From contig WPIO01000001.1 in NCBI GenBank assembly GCA_009760855.2, positions 8,740,501 to 8,804,500 on the forward strand: a DNA stretch of 64,000 bases, given 5' to 3'. This document shows, piece after piece, positions 1 through 11,330 of the stretch (position 1 is the stretch's first letter; each line of letters begins with the position of its first letter). This stretch comes from Cristatella mucedo (taxonomy: Eukaryota; Bryozoa; Phylactolaemata; Cristatellidae). A program made the translations under genes and the position numbers. The notes below the pieces were generated by a model, which worked only from the letters and a program-made list of their open reading frames with translations, was not told where the DNA came from and did not search any database.

Positions 1-424
1 CCCAGCCGTCTAGGCACTATAAATCCTGGCCTGACCCACAAGCCCTAACGTGAAAGGCTCTTCAAGAGTTTCTAGAATTGGTACGGTCCCAAGGGCGACT
101 TCTCTCTGAAGGTGCTAAGGCTATGCTGATCGGCAACTAGTCGCTAATTGGGGAATTTGAACCAGCTGTCAGGCACAGACGAGTACTGGCCGAGTGAAGA
201 TCTCCTAAACCAATCTCTCACCAGCTGAGGCCCCGGAGAAAACGCTACAGCTACACACTCGTAAACAAGCTCGGCTAATTGGCACAAATTTACAATTTGC
301 CGAACGAATCAAATCACAGCCCTGTAAGTCGTTTGGAATAGCAATCACTCACGGTCCTACTCAGAAATAAAAGTGAACAGGTAGAACTCAAGTAGCTACT
401 GACTCCGCGACGTACGAGATCGAT
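1..424. other. No feature recognised
   Basis: I see no gene, RNA or repeat that I can name here. It precedes duplication copy A. Confidence 0.4.
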
Positions 425-3400
425 TCCATAGTAATAGACTCACAGTTCTGTAGTAGCAACCTAAAATTTGAGTCCTGTGAGGATCAAGTTGTGCACGTGC
501 CCATGTCATGCTAGCGTCTTACTCCGTCAATGTAGTAATTTGTCCATGGTTATGGCAGAGGCTTCAGCTAGCAGAAGAGTGTGAGCTCTCTGTTTAGAAT
601 TAACGTTTAATAGGGGTAGCATATGTTAATCTGACAGCCTGCAGCAGCAGCTATCAAAGGAAATATCTACTGATGGTAGTTTGCAAGCTCAGCTAGCACC
701 CATAATAAGGTTACAATGAAATTCAAAAACCTGCTTGGAAGAAGCATGAAATACAATTGCTCTTGTGCAAAGCTTATAATCAAAGTAGGTGACTTGTATA
801 ACCTTTAATATGCAAGTCTCGCCACATGCTAATCCACCCATAGAGAGTATTATCCCCTGCTAGTTCAATTGGCTGATCTGAAAAAATGTTCGGACATTGT
901 CATTCGGACATCGTGTTCAGACTTTTTTGCATAGCGCCCTAAAAGAACTTAATCTCGATTCGGTACCTCCACATATGCTAGAGCCCACGACCTCAGCATT
1001 GAATACATTCACCGTGGCCTTGGTTGAGGCTAGCACCGTGTATGATCCTCATTAATGTTCATGCGTTTAACATTTTCTAAACCACAGCTTAACTTTTCGA
1101 AAATGTGTCATGTCCTCATTAGCTACCGGTTTAGCAGAGCAGCCAGATAATATCTGCCTCCTTTTGGAACGCTAAGCGACTCTTTGGAAACACCAACCTT
1201 TACTCAGTTGTGTCCCATACTCGAACAAATGCCGTCCTGCAGCTGTGCCGTCACTTACTCGAACTATGAAAATTCACATAGAGTGAAGTAGCAGACCTTT
1301 GAAACTGCGATTCGGACTCTGAGCAGCTGGTTTGGTTTAGAAGCTGGTGTCCCTCGGAGCATCCAGATTATCATGTCAAGTTACGGCAGAAAGAGGCGAA
1401 ATGCTACACAATGTTGTTAAAAAGCACTGTATGCTAACCACTCGGCTTGGGCGAGCCTCTCTAATGCGGGCCGTGTACGATGGTTACTCAGGTAACCACT
1501 CTGCCATACACACCAATTCAGGGTTGTTCTTTGTTTTCACACCAATCAATAACGGTTGCTGCAAGGTAGGCATTCCGGTGTCAAATGTGCACACTTAGAT
1601 TGACCCCCGACAACAGCTGATTAGCATATTATTCCCATAATTCCCCACCCTACAGATCGATTTCAGTTCTCGAAAGTCGGAAGCTGCCACAGCTAGCGTT
1701 CTGCCAATGGTACGGCAGTTCCTCTCAACCTTTGGGCCCGTCCCTCGTTTGGTGCTCAATTAGCAGCTAAAGTGCATCGGGTTAGTTTTTGAAAGCAATT
1801 GGTGTCCTTGGATGACTGCACCAGACCGGAAAGACCGGATGGGGCACAAAGGCCTCGTCTCATTTTCGGGTAGGCTAGGATTGAGGCCTTTATAATACTT
1901 CTGACTTAACACTCATGGTGTGGGGCGCCGAGCTGTCAATTTGAATAGCATTTTACCGGCTCGCTTCGTACAAGCGACCCTCGCGAGTCTTACCACCTAG
2001 GTCACAGTCCATTAGCTAACTGTTATTTTATTTTCTGAAAACACTCATTGCATAATTCTCTCGTTAACTTGGCCAGCTTCTCACTACGTACGGTTGCAGC
2101 CTTCGGTGCCACTTCACAGCAGACTGCTATGGCAGTGCCGTACGACAATCGACCGAATCGGTGCCGTAAAGATGCAGTGTCTGCCAAAGGTATCGAACTT
2201 GTATGTGACAGCAAGCTACCGACAACTCCCTACTGAAAGCAGGTTAATTGCCGTACAGACAGTAAATGTGAGACATGGCTTACCTGAAAATACTGTCAGC
2301 ATCAAAATCAGAACGGCAGCACTCATCTTGCGACTCTTAGGTGCACGTCAAGACGAGGGCCTGACCAACTACAGTCTGAAGTACATTAAGTGTCAAATTG
2401 CTTCCAGGATGTAGCTCTCTAGCCTTGAAGCGTCATCTTATTGGCTGTGGGGGTGGTCTGCCTGAGTATAGAAAAGGCAAGCAGTCAATCAAGAGGTCAT
2501 GGGTCATAGAGCTTCGACTGACTTGCCTGACACAAGGTACTCATTGGTAAGTCATTGATTGGCACCAGCCTCGGTTGAATATCTATAGTGCTCGGTAATG
2601 CTCGTACAAGGCTCATTTCCTACTATGCCCCATGTTCTGCACTGTGCCTCTGTTGCCACAGTTACAGGTTAAACTGTTCTTAAAGTGCCTGCAGTGGCAG
2701 GGTTTTGCATGGCTTCCCTAGTTAAAGGTGACTAATAGATCATCTCCAGCCTGTACTCCGAGAGAACCCATATGCTTGCTGCCTATCTGGCATAGTGCCA
2801 AATGCTTGAAATCTTACTCAAGCGAAATCTTGAAACTGGGGCTTTATAGTCAATCGCCATACATCCTTATAGTAGGCACTCGTAACCTGGAGAAAGGATT
2901 ATGTCCAGACGGCAAACGTTCCAGGAGAATGACCTACTAGCCTAGACGAGGCTGGTCTCAGCTCTTTCTAGCCAACCTAAACTCTTTAATTTTTTGAGTT
3001 TCTTAACTTGACACAAGCTTGCTTGACGGGTGCAGAGAAATGCTGGTGGTGATTGTGTTTGGTAGACTATTCGCCTCCTTATTTCGCTTGACTTACAATT
3101 TAATTAACGTACTTTCAAGCTTACAATTTGTGCCACGGCGACCCCGATAGCTAGACGATTACTCTGTATAACGGAGCTAATTATTATTCCGTGACTTGGT
3201 ATTAGCATGCATTGTGGATGCCTCGTCAATCCTTTCGAAACTTTCGTCTACGCATAACTTTGCTAAGAGAATAGTCTATTCACAGGTGAACAGTATATAA
3301 TCGCTTAAAATGACCATCAATCATTGGCTTTGAAACTTTAAGGGCAGCGAAATACCAAATGATCCTTTCCGTGATCTAGCTGATTGTTTTTCTTGCCTCG

Positions 3401-3475
3401 TTGCCAGTAAGATGTGCACGAACTAAGAATGTATCCCATGAGAAAGGATCCTTTATCTATGTACTTTTAAAAATC
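425..3475. repeat. Segmental duplication copy A (partner 21240-24770)
   Basis: Long, colinear but diverged similarity to 21240-24770. Matching landmarks include GAATACATTCACC (about 1000 and 21836), CGGTTTAGCAGAG against CAGTTTAGCAGAG (about 1126 and 21957), GGTAACCACTCTGCC (about 1491 and 23143), CAGTCTGAAG (about 2374 and 23788) and AGAAAGGATCC against GAGGAAGGATCC (about 3440 and 24740). Copy A lacks the 0.85-kb block and the SINE present in copy B, and has an extra stretch at about 1760-1960. Many substitutions and indels show the event is old. No convincing coding exon was found in it. Confidence 0.75.
929..1036 (-). repeat. tRNA-SINE/LINE-tail remnant (SINE1), duplicated
   Basis: In reverse it reads a degenerate box B (GGTCGTGGGCTCTAG) followed by a tail resembling GAGATTAAGTTCTTTTAGGGCGCT, the tail shared by SINE1 and LINE-B. 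The same remnant is at 21755-21873, so it was already in place before the segmental duplication. Confidence 0.55.
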
Positions 3476-3736
3476 CGGTCCCAGTCTAGAGCCACTTTCA
3501 CCCTGTTAAGCTTGTCCATCCTGTCCTCATCTCGAAGTCGGCCTCGCACTAAAGAATGGGCACCGTCCACATCCAGTCTCTACAGCTCTCTTCTGAGATG
3601 CCTGGATTCACTGCTGCCATGAATAACAAATATTTTACATATGTGCATTGCCCCAGGGTTGGTTCCCGAATCTGTCTAACAGGCTCTTCCAAAGCCACTC
3701 ATTAAGCAACGTGTACCACGAGAATTAAAACAACTT

Positions 3737-4118
3737 TTGCCCAATCTGTCTCTCTATGGTCGTTTTACTAAAGACACTGGAATGAGTCATGTCAGCTCAT
3801 TTAAACTATTCAATTCAAAACTTCAAACTGGGCAAGTAAGTTCCAGTCAAAATGTAGAGCAAATCACTCCACAAAGTAGTCACTGCACCGAGTGTATAGC
3901 AATCTTCTCTATAATGAAGATACTTAGGTGGATTCTCGCCGCTCGATCTGCTCATTCTCTAGCTGAAGTTTGGTGCTATGAATCATGCAGTCCTCATTCA
4001 GCATTCATCTTATTGCCTAGGCATCACAAGATCGTGTTTTTTGCAGCAAATGTAAAGCGCCTAGAAAGAGATTGAGTTCTCTAAGGGTGCTTTTTCAAGT
4101 GCATTATTATTATTATTG
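3737..4118 (+). mobile_element. LINE-B copy with internal deletion, RT segment joined to 3' tail
   Basis: The first part resembles the reverse-transcriptase stretch seen at 7340-7430 (LQTGQVSSSQ, then TPQSSHC). The last part is the LINE-B 3' end (GCAAATGTAAAGCGCCTAG, then the TTA repeat). The C-terminal RT coding region between them is missing. A 112-codon frame spans the join. Confidence 0.65.
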
Positions 4119-4800
4119 GTACATTTGTTGCAAATGAAGCACGATCGAATGGTTAGTGGTAGTATGCTCAATAAACAACAAGAATATGATGGCTAGGGGT
4201 GACATACACAGGGTCAGCATGCAAGTATGGTTAGTGGCAGTATGCACAGTGTCAGCACTTATAAGGATGTAAAGGGCGAATCCCAGGGACCCACTAAATG
4301 CTGTGAGAAATAGATGCGTTTTTATTTTCTTTTAAAATGTGGACAAGTCAGGAGATGTCGTGACAAGGGTCGGGAGTGAGTTCCAGACTTTGGGAGCATA
4401 CCCACTAAATGCACGGTCTCCAAAGGATTTGAGATTTGTATGAGGTTTGAGTAAACAGTTAGATTCCGAAAAGCGGGTGGTATGGTGCTTAGCATGGTGG
4501 GGTGTAGATCTGATAGGTTGGCTGGAGCCAAAGAATGAAGGGACATAAAAGTGGGTGACAAAACGTTAAAGTCGACCACCTGCTTGACTGAGCTGCTGAG
4601 TTTTGCACAAGCTGTAAGCGGCTGAGTGCACAAGCCGGTAGACCTGCACGTAGTGAGTTTCTGAAGTCAAGACTAGATGTCACAAACGCACTGACCAATT
4701 TAGATGTGGTATCCCTGTCTAAACAAGCCCGAATTTCAGCAATGCTGTGTAGCTGAAAGTAGGCAGACTTGACTGGGGAGCTGATGTGGTCGTTTAATTA
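4119..4800 (-). mobile_element. LINE-B 3' fragment, inverted against the preceding copy
   Basis: Reverse-strand translation gives fragments of the LINE-B C-terminal region (LPACALSRLQLVQNSAA). It abuts the TTA tail of the 3737-4118 copy tail to tail and lacks its own last 50 or so bases, so the pair shares one terminal segment. Confidence 0.7.
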
Positions 4801-5169
4801 CAGCCAACAAAATTAAAATTCTTCTTAAAAACTGGGATAATAGTATGCTAAGCTCATTATAGTTTTACTCGATCCTCACTCTAACTTGTTCCTTCGCAAG
4901 GGATTTCCGAGCTACTAAATGAATTGCCATTGGTATCGGAAAGCTCTTGACGAACAGACAGGCTGGCAAGCAGAAGTGTTGCATGCACTATTATTGAGCC
5001 AGCACTGACGCGGGAAACCACCGAGTAATATAACATGACTCAGCCACAGCAACAGCAACATTAACTGCAAGGGAAATACCCTTTCTGCTAGGAAGTCATT
5101 GAGCTAATCGGAGCAATGCAGCTGCTTGTCAGCCCTCATGCAACCCTAATTATAAGGGAAACCCCCTTG

Positions 5170-6195
5170 CTGCTAGGTAATTACTGATTTAAACCGTCGG
5201 AATCTGCTGCAGCAACTGAGAAACTGAATGCTTGCCTTGCCGATATTCGATCCTGGATGTCGGAAAACTTCCTGAAATTAAATGATGATAAAACCGAACT
5301 GCCGCTCATAGGACACCTTAAGCGTGTGGCTGGGCTAAATGGCTTTGCTGTTCTAATAGGTGATGCTATTGTGCGACCTTCACCACGTGCTCGTAATCTA
5401 GGTGTCGTGTTCGACAGCTGCCTCAATTTCAAAAGCTTCATTCAGAAGACTGCCTCTACAGCTAGCCGATCCCTATCCAAGATTAGAAGCTGTCTCCCAC
5501 AGTGGCTTGTGAAAAATTTAACTAGCTCTTTAGCTCTGTCTCGGCTTGATTATTGTAATTCCCTTTTGGCTGGGCTACCAAAGAAAGCTATTATGCCACT
5601 ACAGCGGACTATGAATATGGCTGCAAGGCTGGTCTTCAAGTCCCAACGGTTTGAGCACGTGTCACCTTTGCTGGAAGAGCTAGGATGGTTGCCGGTTGAG
5701 CAAAGGATACAGAGCAAAGTTCTTACGCTGACCCACAAGGCCTGCCACGGCTTGGCTCCTTCATACCTAGCTGAACTGCTGCATCAGTTTCAGCCTGTTC
5801 GCACCCTCAGGTCCTGTGTGGACAATAAATTAGCTGTCCCATTCCTCCGCTTAAAGACAGTTGGCGACAGAAGCTTTAGCTCTGCAGGTCCTAGACTGTG
5901 GAACTCGCTTCCACAATACTTACGAAACGACATCTACTCTCCAACTGCCGACTATGGCACATCTTTTTCAGCGGTCCTGAACTGCTACTTCTATGCTACT
6001 CACTACCTGAACTGCTCTCCTAACTCTGCTATGCTTCCCACTTTCTCTTTGTTGCGTGAGACGAAGTCTGTTGGCTACCGAATGCGTACCGAAAGCCGCT
6101 TGGGCTGTGAGTGAGCTATACAAAACTCTCCTGCGTAACACCCACATGGTCTTTGTGACTTTGTGGAGTTACTAGCTGAGATACATTACATTACA
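5170..6195 (+). mobile_element. LINE-A 3' fragment with a 285-codon open frame (RT C-terminus)
   Basis: The frame 5257-6114 contains FLKLNDDKTE, DYCNSLLAGLP, GWLPVEQRI, HGLAPSYLAELL and FSSAGPRLWNSLP, which are typical of the C-terminal half of CR1/L2-like (Jockey superfamily) LINE ORF2 proteins. Upstream in the same frame is SESAAATEKLNACLADIRSW, but the catalytic YADD block is missing, so the copy is 5'-truncated at about 5170. The 3' end is a GATACATTACATTACA tail. The frame has no stop over 285 codons, so this is the youngest LINE-A copy here. It cannot act alone. Confidence 0.85.
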
Positions 6196-6499
6196 ACTAC
6201 CCGGAGTGCTCTAACTCGTTATCTTTTGTAAGATCGATCTAAATCAGGTGGGAAACAGAACAAAAAAAGGCAAAGGTCCGTGTTGGCTTAGATTGTAACT
6301 GCATCTCCTTTCAGGTGCTTATATTAGCTTAGGCTGACCTCTGCTTTAAGCCATCTACTACTTGAATGGCATGCACACGGACAGACAAAAGTTCATGACC
6401 AGCTGCTGGTCAAATCTCGGAACTGGTCACTCACTCGGAATTTTGTGCAGTGTCTTTTAGAATATTAGACAGCAATAGATAGATTTGCCCAAAGGTCTT

Positions 6500-6655
6500 A
6501 GGCCAGGAGTAAGGTGCTACTACTCACGACCAAGGCTGCGGTTTCAGCTCCAGCTGCAGGCAGTCCTGTGTAGCCTGCTGCAAGCGAATAACAGCCGCAA
6601 AGGCTCTTCTATCGCTATACAAATGAGGCTGTTTAAATCAGCAACTCTTTCCATT
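6500..6655 (+). repeat. SINE2 (tRNA-like) copy
   Basis: Shares CTGCTGCAAGC, ACAGCCGCAAAGGCTCTTC, TATCGCTATAC and GAGGCTGTTTAAATCAGC with the copies at 9486 and 60361. Its tRNA-like head is degraded. Confidence 0.55.
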
Positions 6656-6689
6656 ACTTTAGCACGTCAAGCGCCTTTTAGGCTTCCGT

Positions 6690-8745
6690 GAAACTGAACA
6701 TACCGGGTTCTCTCAAACTGGAGATGTCGATTCGTTCTCTAAGCTACACGTATCAGTGCAGGTTCTTCAACTTGCCAGTCATGCTTCGAGGTACTAGGTT
6801 AACTTGCATATATCAAACCCTTGTTGAACCACAGATGCACAATCCAAAAATGCTGATGTTGACGATCAACCATCTCCTCAACCGCTCCCAGGTTAGCTCC
6901 TTACCTGATGATCCCTGTAACGATCTAGCTGATCGCTTCTCCAGCTTCTTTGTCAGCAACATGGACAAGATCACGGAATCCATCCCTAAGATTGCTGCAT
7001 CCCCCTGGAATCATGTCCCTCAATGCCAACATTCAAGGAGGTCACTAGTGACCTCGCCTTGACGTTCATATCCCAATCTAGGAAGACAACTAGTCATTTG
7101 AACCCTATTCCCACTGTCCTGCCTCTACATTGCATTGACCTGCTGTTGAAATGCATAATTAACATTATAAATATGTCATTGGCCTCAGGTCATGTCCCAT
7201 CACCTTTCATAAAGGATGTAGTCAGGCCACCACTCAAGAAAGCTATACTAGACAAAGAGAACTGGAGCAACTTCTGCCCAGTTCCCTTCGACCGTTTCTA
7301 TCAATGACAGTGGAACGAGTCGTGGCAGACCGGCTGAACTCATACATTTAAACTTCAAACCTTGCTAGTAAGTTCAGGTCCGGTTTAATAGCTAATCACT
7401 CCACAGAGTCATCATTGCTTCAGGTGTGTAACGAACTATCTTTAGGAATGCAGACTGAAATAGAGCATCTCTGCTTGTTTTGCTCGATCTTTCGACAGCT
7501 GTTGATACTATCGATCACCAAGTCCTTCTTCAGCTCCTCTCATCTCGCCTGGGCATAACTGGCACTGAATTGCAATGGTTCAGGCCCTATCTCAGTGGGC
7601 GACTCCAGAGTTTTGATGTCAATTGACAAAGATCATCCGAGGAGCCTCCGAAATTTGATTTACCTCAGGGATCTGTGCTGGGTCCTGTTCTTTTCACGAT
7701 GTATATGCTCACTTTTACCGATGCCATCGCCAAGCACAATCTATGGCTTTCACTTCTATGCAGACGACACTCAGTTGTACCTATGCTCTGATCCCTCCCA
7801 GCCTTCCAGCACGGCCGAATTCTCTTAACTTCCTTGCTGCATGTATTGATAACATCCGCACATGAATAGCAGCACCTTTCTTAAATTGAATGATGACAAA
7901 ACCTATTTATTAGTAGTGAGTAAACCCAGTGTGCTTCAGAAATCAGAAGATCTGACGTGCAAAATCGGCTCTGCCAGACAGAATATCTGCTGTTAAATGG
8001 GCATGCAATTTAGGTGACCTGTTCAAAAGTGACCTTTCATAAGACGACTTCATCAGCTCCACGGTCAAGTCTGCCCACTGTCAGCTACTTGAATTGCTCA
8101 AATTCGGGCTTGTTTAGTCAGGGATACCGCGTCTAAATTGGTGTGTGCATTTGTGACATCACGTCTTGACTTCGTTAACTCACTGCTTGCTGGTCTACCG
8201 GCCTGTGCAATTGAGCATTTACATTTGGTGCTAAAATTTTTCAGCTAGGCTTATCTGTCGTGAGCTTCACAATTGCCAAGTCACACCACTTCTCGCCGAC
8301 CTGCACTGGCTCCTAGTCAAGCAGCTCATCGACTTGAGGATTTTGTCACTTACTTTTAGGTCCCTTCATTCTCTGGTCCCAGCCTACTTATCAGAACTAC
8401 TCCAGAAACACTCAAACAATCATACAACTCGCTGTTCCAACTCGAATAGTTAGCCATATCACGTACGAACCACAAAACCGTTAGAGACCGTGCCTTTGGT
8501 TTGTATGCTCCCAAAATCTCGAACTCACTCCCGAAGCACGTCATAACGTCCTCTGACACGACGACATTTAAGAAGAAGCCTAAAACGCACCTTTTTAGAA
8601 TGATGGGAATATGATGAATTTGACGGGTCTCTGTGATTCGTCCTTCGGGTGCATGTACCTGTTTATGCTGTGCCTTCTGCTTGGGGATGGTACCACTAAA
8701 CATTTGCTAATGCTTTATATGCACCATCTGTAAAGAGCCTAAACC
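6690..8745 (+). mobile_element. Longest LINE-B copy: linker, RT and 3' region, frame-broken
   Basis: Pieces of ORF2 occur in order in different frames: TINHLLNRSQ, LADRFSSFF (linker before RT, about 6860-6960), NPIPTVL and FIKDVVRPPLKKA (about 7100-7240), [12 protein letters not shown] (about 7487), [13 protein letters not shown] (about 7660), FYADDTQLYL (about 7755) and FLKLNDDKT (about 7875), then the thumb and C-terminal region to about 8590. The YADD box is the RT catalytic motif. Several frameshifts and stops break it, and the endonuclease is missing. The clade is CR1/L2-like by motif; exact family is not determined. Confidence 0.85.
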
Positions 8746-9147
8746 TCATCCAAACCTTAAATCCTTTGGAGACCGTGCATTTAGTTCATATGCTCCCAAA
8801 GCCTGGAACTCCCTCCCGACCTGCGTCAGAACATCCCCTGACCTGACCACATTTAAAAGGAACCCTAAAAACACACCTATTTAGGACAGTATTTAGTGGG
8901 TCCCTGTGATTCGTCCTTGATGTGCTTATGCGTGCTGACACTGTGCATGCTGCCACTAACCACATTTGCATGCTGACCCTGTGCATGTCACCCCTAACCA
9001 TATTATTCATTTCGTTTATTTTTTCAAGCATGATTTTACTTACCATTCAATGGCATTTCACTTTACAGCAAATGTAAAGCGCCTAGAGAGAGATTAAGTT
9101 CTCTAAGGGTGCTTTATCAAATGAATTATTATTATTATTATTATTAT
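8746..9147 (+). mobile_element. LINE-B 3' end, second copy in tandem
   Basis: Starts with a second occurrence of AATCCTTTGGAGACCGTGCA (LINE-B C-terminal region, already present in the preceding copy) and runs to AAATGTAAAGCGCCTAGAGA and a TTA-repeat tail at about 9120-9147. Confidence 0.8.
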
Positions 9148-9218
9148 TAAGAGAGTTTCAGATCTCTGACGGCGCATTACAAATACATTATTATATTGTT
9201 ATTATTATTAGTATTAAT
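9148..9218 (+). mobile_element. Extra retroelement tail next to the TTA array
   Basis: A further tail-like unit (TCAGATCTCTGACGGCGCATT, then ACATTATTATATTG and TTATTATTA) follows the previous tail directly, showing repeated insertion at the same TTA array. Confidence 0.45.
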
Positions 9219-9485
9219 CCACTTAAATGTATCTTCGGTTATATACTAGCACGGTCTATTTAATTTCATTTGCAAAAGTTGCAAAATTTTGGATCCCCTG
9301 ACGTTTGGTATTCAGGGTTTTGTGCTTTCTACTGCAGCTGCCTCTCTACAAATTCGCACGACTGTACTCTGCCTCCCGAAGTTCCTTGCCGATTTAGACC
9401 GAGGGCTAATCTGTTTTACGTATATAGATCCATTTGCCAGCGGCTGAAGACGGTGCTATGTTGCTACTAATGACGTGATGACATT
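9219..9485. other. No feature recognised
   Basis: A 66-codon frame (9270-9470) shows no motif. Nothing else is recognised. Confidence 0.3.
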
Positions 9486-9668
9486 GGGACTAGTCGTGAT
9501 GGCACATTCTCTAAGGTGGTTGCTTTTCATGACCTCAGTCCCGAGGTGGTGGGTTCGAATCCTGAGTTGCCTGATACTTTATCGCTGCTGCAAGCCGTGG
9601 TGATATCCGTAAAGGCTCTTCAGTCGTTATACTAAAGAGGCTGTTCAATCAGCTAGAGTTTTCTACGA
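9486..9668 (+). repeat. SINE2 (tRNA-like) copy, box B well preserved
   Basis: GTCGTGATGGCAC then TCTAAGGTGG (box A region) and GGTGGTGGGTTCGAATCCTG (box B) precede the family body CTGCTGCAAGCCGTGGTGATA and the tail AGAGGCTGTTCAATCAGC. Confidence 0.7.
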
Positions 9669-10242
9669 AGAGGCGGATTCCCATGCAGATGACAGACATT
9701 GGGGCGAAGGATGCATCTCTACAGTTCTCTCCCTAAGGGTGGGAGGCAGCTCAAATTGTGTGTTACTTACTGGGCAAGGTATTTACGGCTGCTGAGTTAA
9801 TACGCTAATGGGTTAATACTTGAGGTATAGCTTAGGCAATAATTTAAGCTAATTCGATAAGCATAACGACAATAAGTTAGCCACTGGTCGATTCCCGAGT
9901 CCGATCATGAATTCCAGAACTCGCTCGCTCACAGTTCTTACAATGAGTGCAATTGTGCGGCTGAGGTTTTTCTAACAACTCTGCTGCCAAGCTAGGCGGC
10001 CGTAGAAGCCACTAGTGGGAAACCCATGCCAACTCCGTCAGAATGTAGCCAGCTCCTATGCACACTCGTACATGTCCTCGAGCGATCGCAGCAGTTACCT
10101 GCAGAAGTGGTCATCCACTCTCTTCCGCTAGCTTTAGCTCCAATTTCAATTTCTTGGCAACGCTGCCTCACTTCTTAGGACTCGGTTCGTTAACTGAGCC
10201 ATAGCTGTCAAGAGGACTCTGTAAGTCAGCCACGTTGCACAT
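9669..10242. other. No feature recognised
   Basis: Nothing that I can assign to a gene or repeat. Confidence 0.3.
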
Positions 10243-10357
10243 AGTATTTGCAACGTCCGAGTGAAAGTTAACTGAGTGGCTTTTACTTCCGCTTAATGTA
10301 AAATCGTACGGTATATTAGAGCATATTATACAAGCCTATTTTGAAACCAAATGACGG
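10243..10357. repeat. Dispersed repeat, copy 1 (partner 16151-16265)
   Basis: Shares, with indels, a TTTGCAA-CG start, a TAATGTAAA/CATGTAAA block and TTGAAACCAAATGAC at the end with 16151-16265. Family unknown. Confidence 0.5.
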
Positions 10358-11096
10358 GAGCTGCGTGCAAAATATCCGTAAGTCAGTGAATGAGTTGATT
10401 ATGAGAAATATCAAGTGTTATTTTCCCACCGTCGGCGGATTGCTAGCTTCAGGTCTTCGTGCACATTGCATGCATTTTGCCGATACCAGAACTACTAAGG
10501 GTTTCGCGGTTCAATGTTTATCTTCCCAGTTATGCGATATGATTTGCTACGGTGAGCTCAAATCCAACCGATTGCAAGTTTGGATTTTGTTAATCAGGAT
10601 GTTTAGCAGCTTGGTAAATGCCTGTAACCAAAGGCTTTGATAAGATGAGTAATTTGTATTCCATTTTTTACCTGACGTGAAGGCACGTGTGCTAAGTCTG
10701 TTTTTATATTCAAAATTGTTCACTCGTTAAACGCGGCTTACAACCCTTCTTTATTTCTAGCAGTTTTTCTTCATTTGATATCCGAGTTAGTATTTATTCA
10801 GAGTTGAATGGTGCCTAGCGTAGAAGGTTTCAAGATTGGTGTCATATCGCAATTTTTTCATCAAATCCGAACCGCAGGATATTTCTTGATAACTACACCG
10901 TCTGACATAGTGCTTATTAGCTCAGGGTTAAGAAGCGACCGACCTAGTCTCCTTTTGTTTACGTTCTCTGAGTGAGCAACGTTCTGACTACTATCTCGTG
11001 TAGAAGGCCAGCACACTTTTTCTTTCGATTGCAAACTCACCATCAGCAGATGCCTTTTTTTACTACTCGTTTCACCATGATTGGTGCTCCCACAAT
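10358..11096. other. No gene recognised; one unassigned 99-codon frame
   Basis: A plus-strand frame at 10341-10640 (99 codons) shows no motif I recognise. The rest is AT-leaning unique sequence. Confidence 0.3.
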
Positions 11097-11330
11097 GTAA
11101 CGAAATGTAATATATAGCCATCGGTAACTCCAAGTAGCCGCAAAGACCATGTGGGTGTTACGCAGGAGATTTTGTATATCTCGCTCACAGTCTAAGCGGG
11201 TTTCGTTGCGTATTCGGTAGCCAACAGACTCTATCTCACCCAAAAGAAAGACAGTGAGAAGTATTGCCGGTTCGGGAGAGCGGTGAGGTAGTTAGCAGCA
11301 TGGAAGTAGCAATGCAAGTAACTTTCCATT
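11097..11330 (-). mobile_element. LINE-A 3' end
   Basis: Reverse of the LINE-A terminus: ATGTAATATATAGCCATCGG, then ACCATGTGGGTGTTACGCAGG and GTATTCGGTAGCCAACAGAC, matching 5990-6195 and 31897-32185. In reverse it encodes the terminal SVGYRIRNETRLDCE. Confidence 0.75.
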
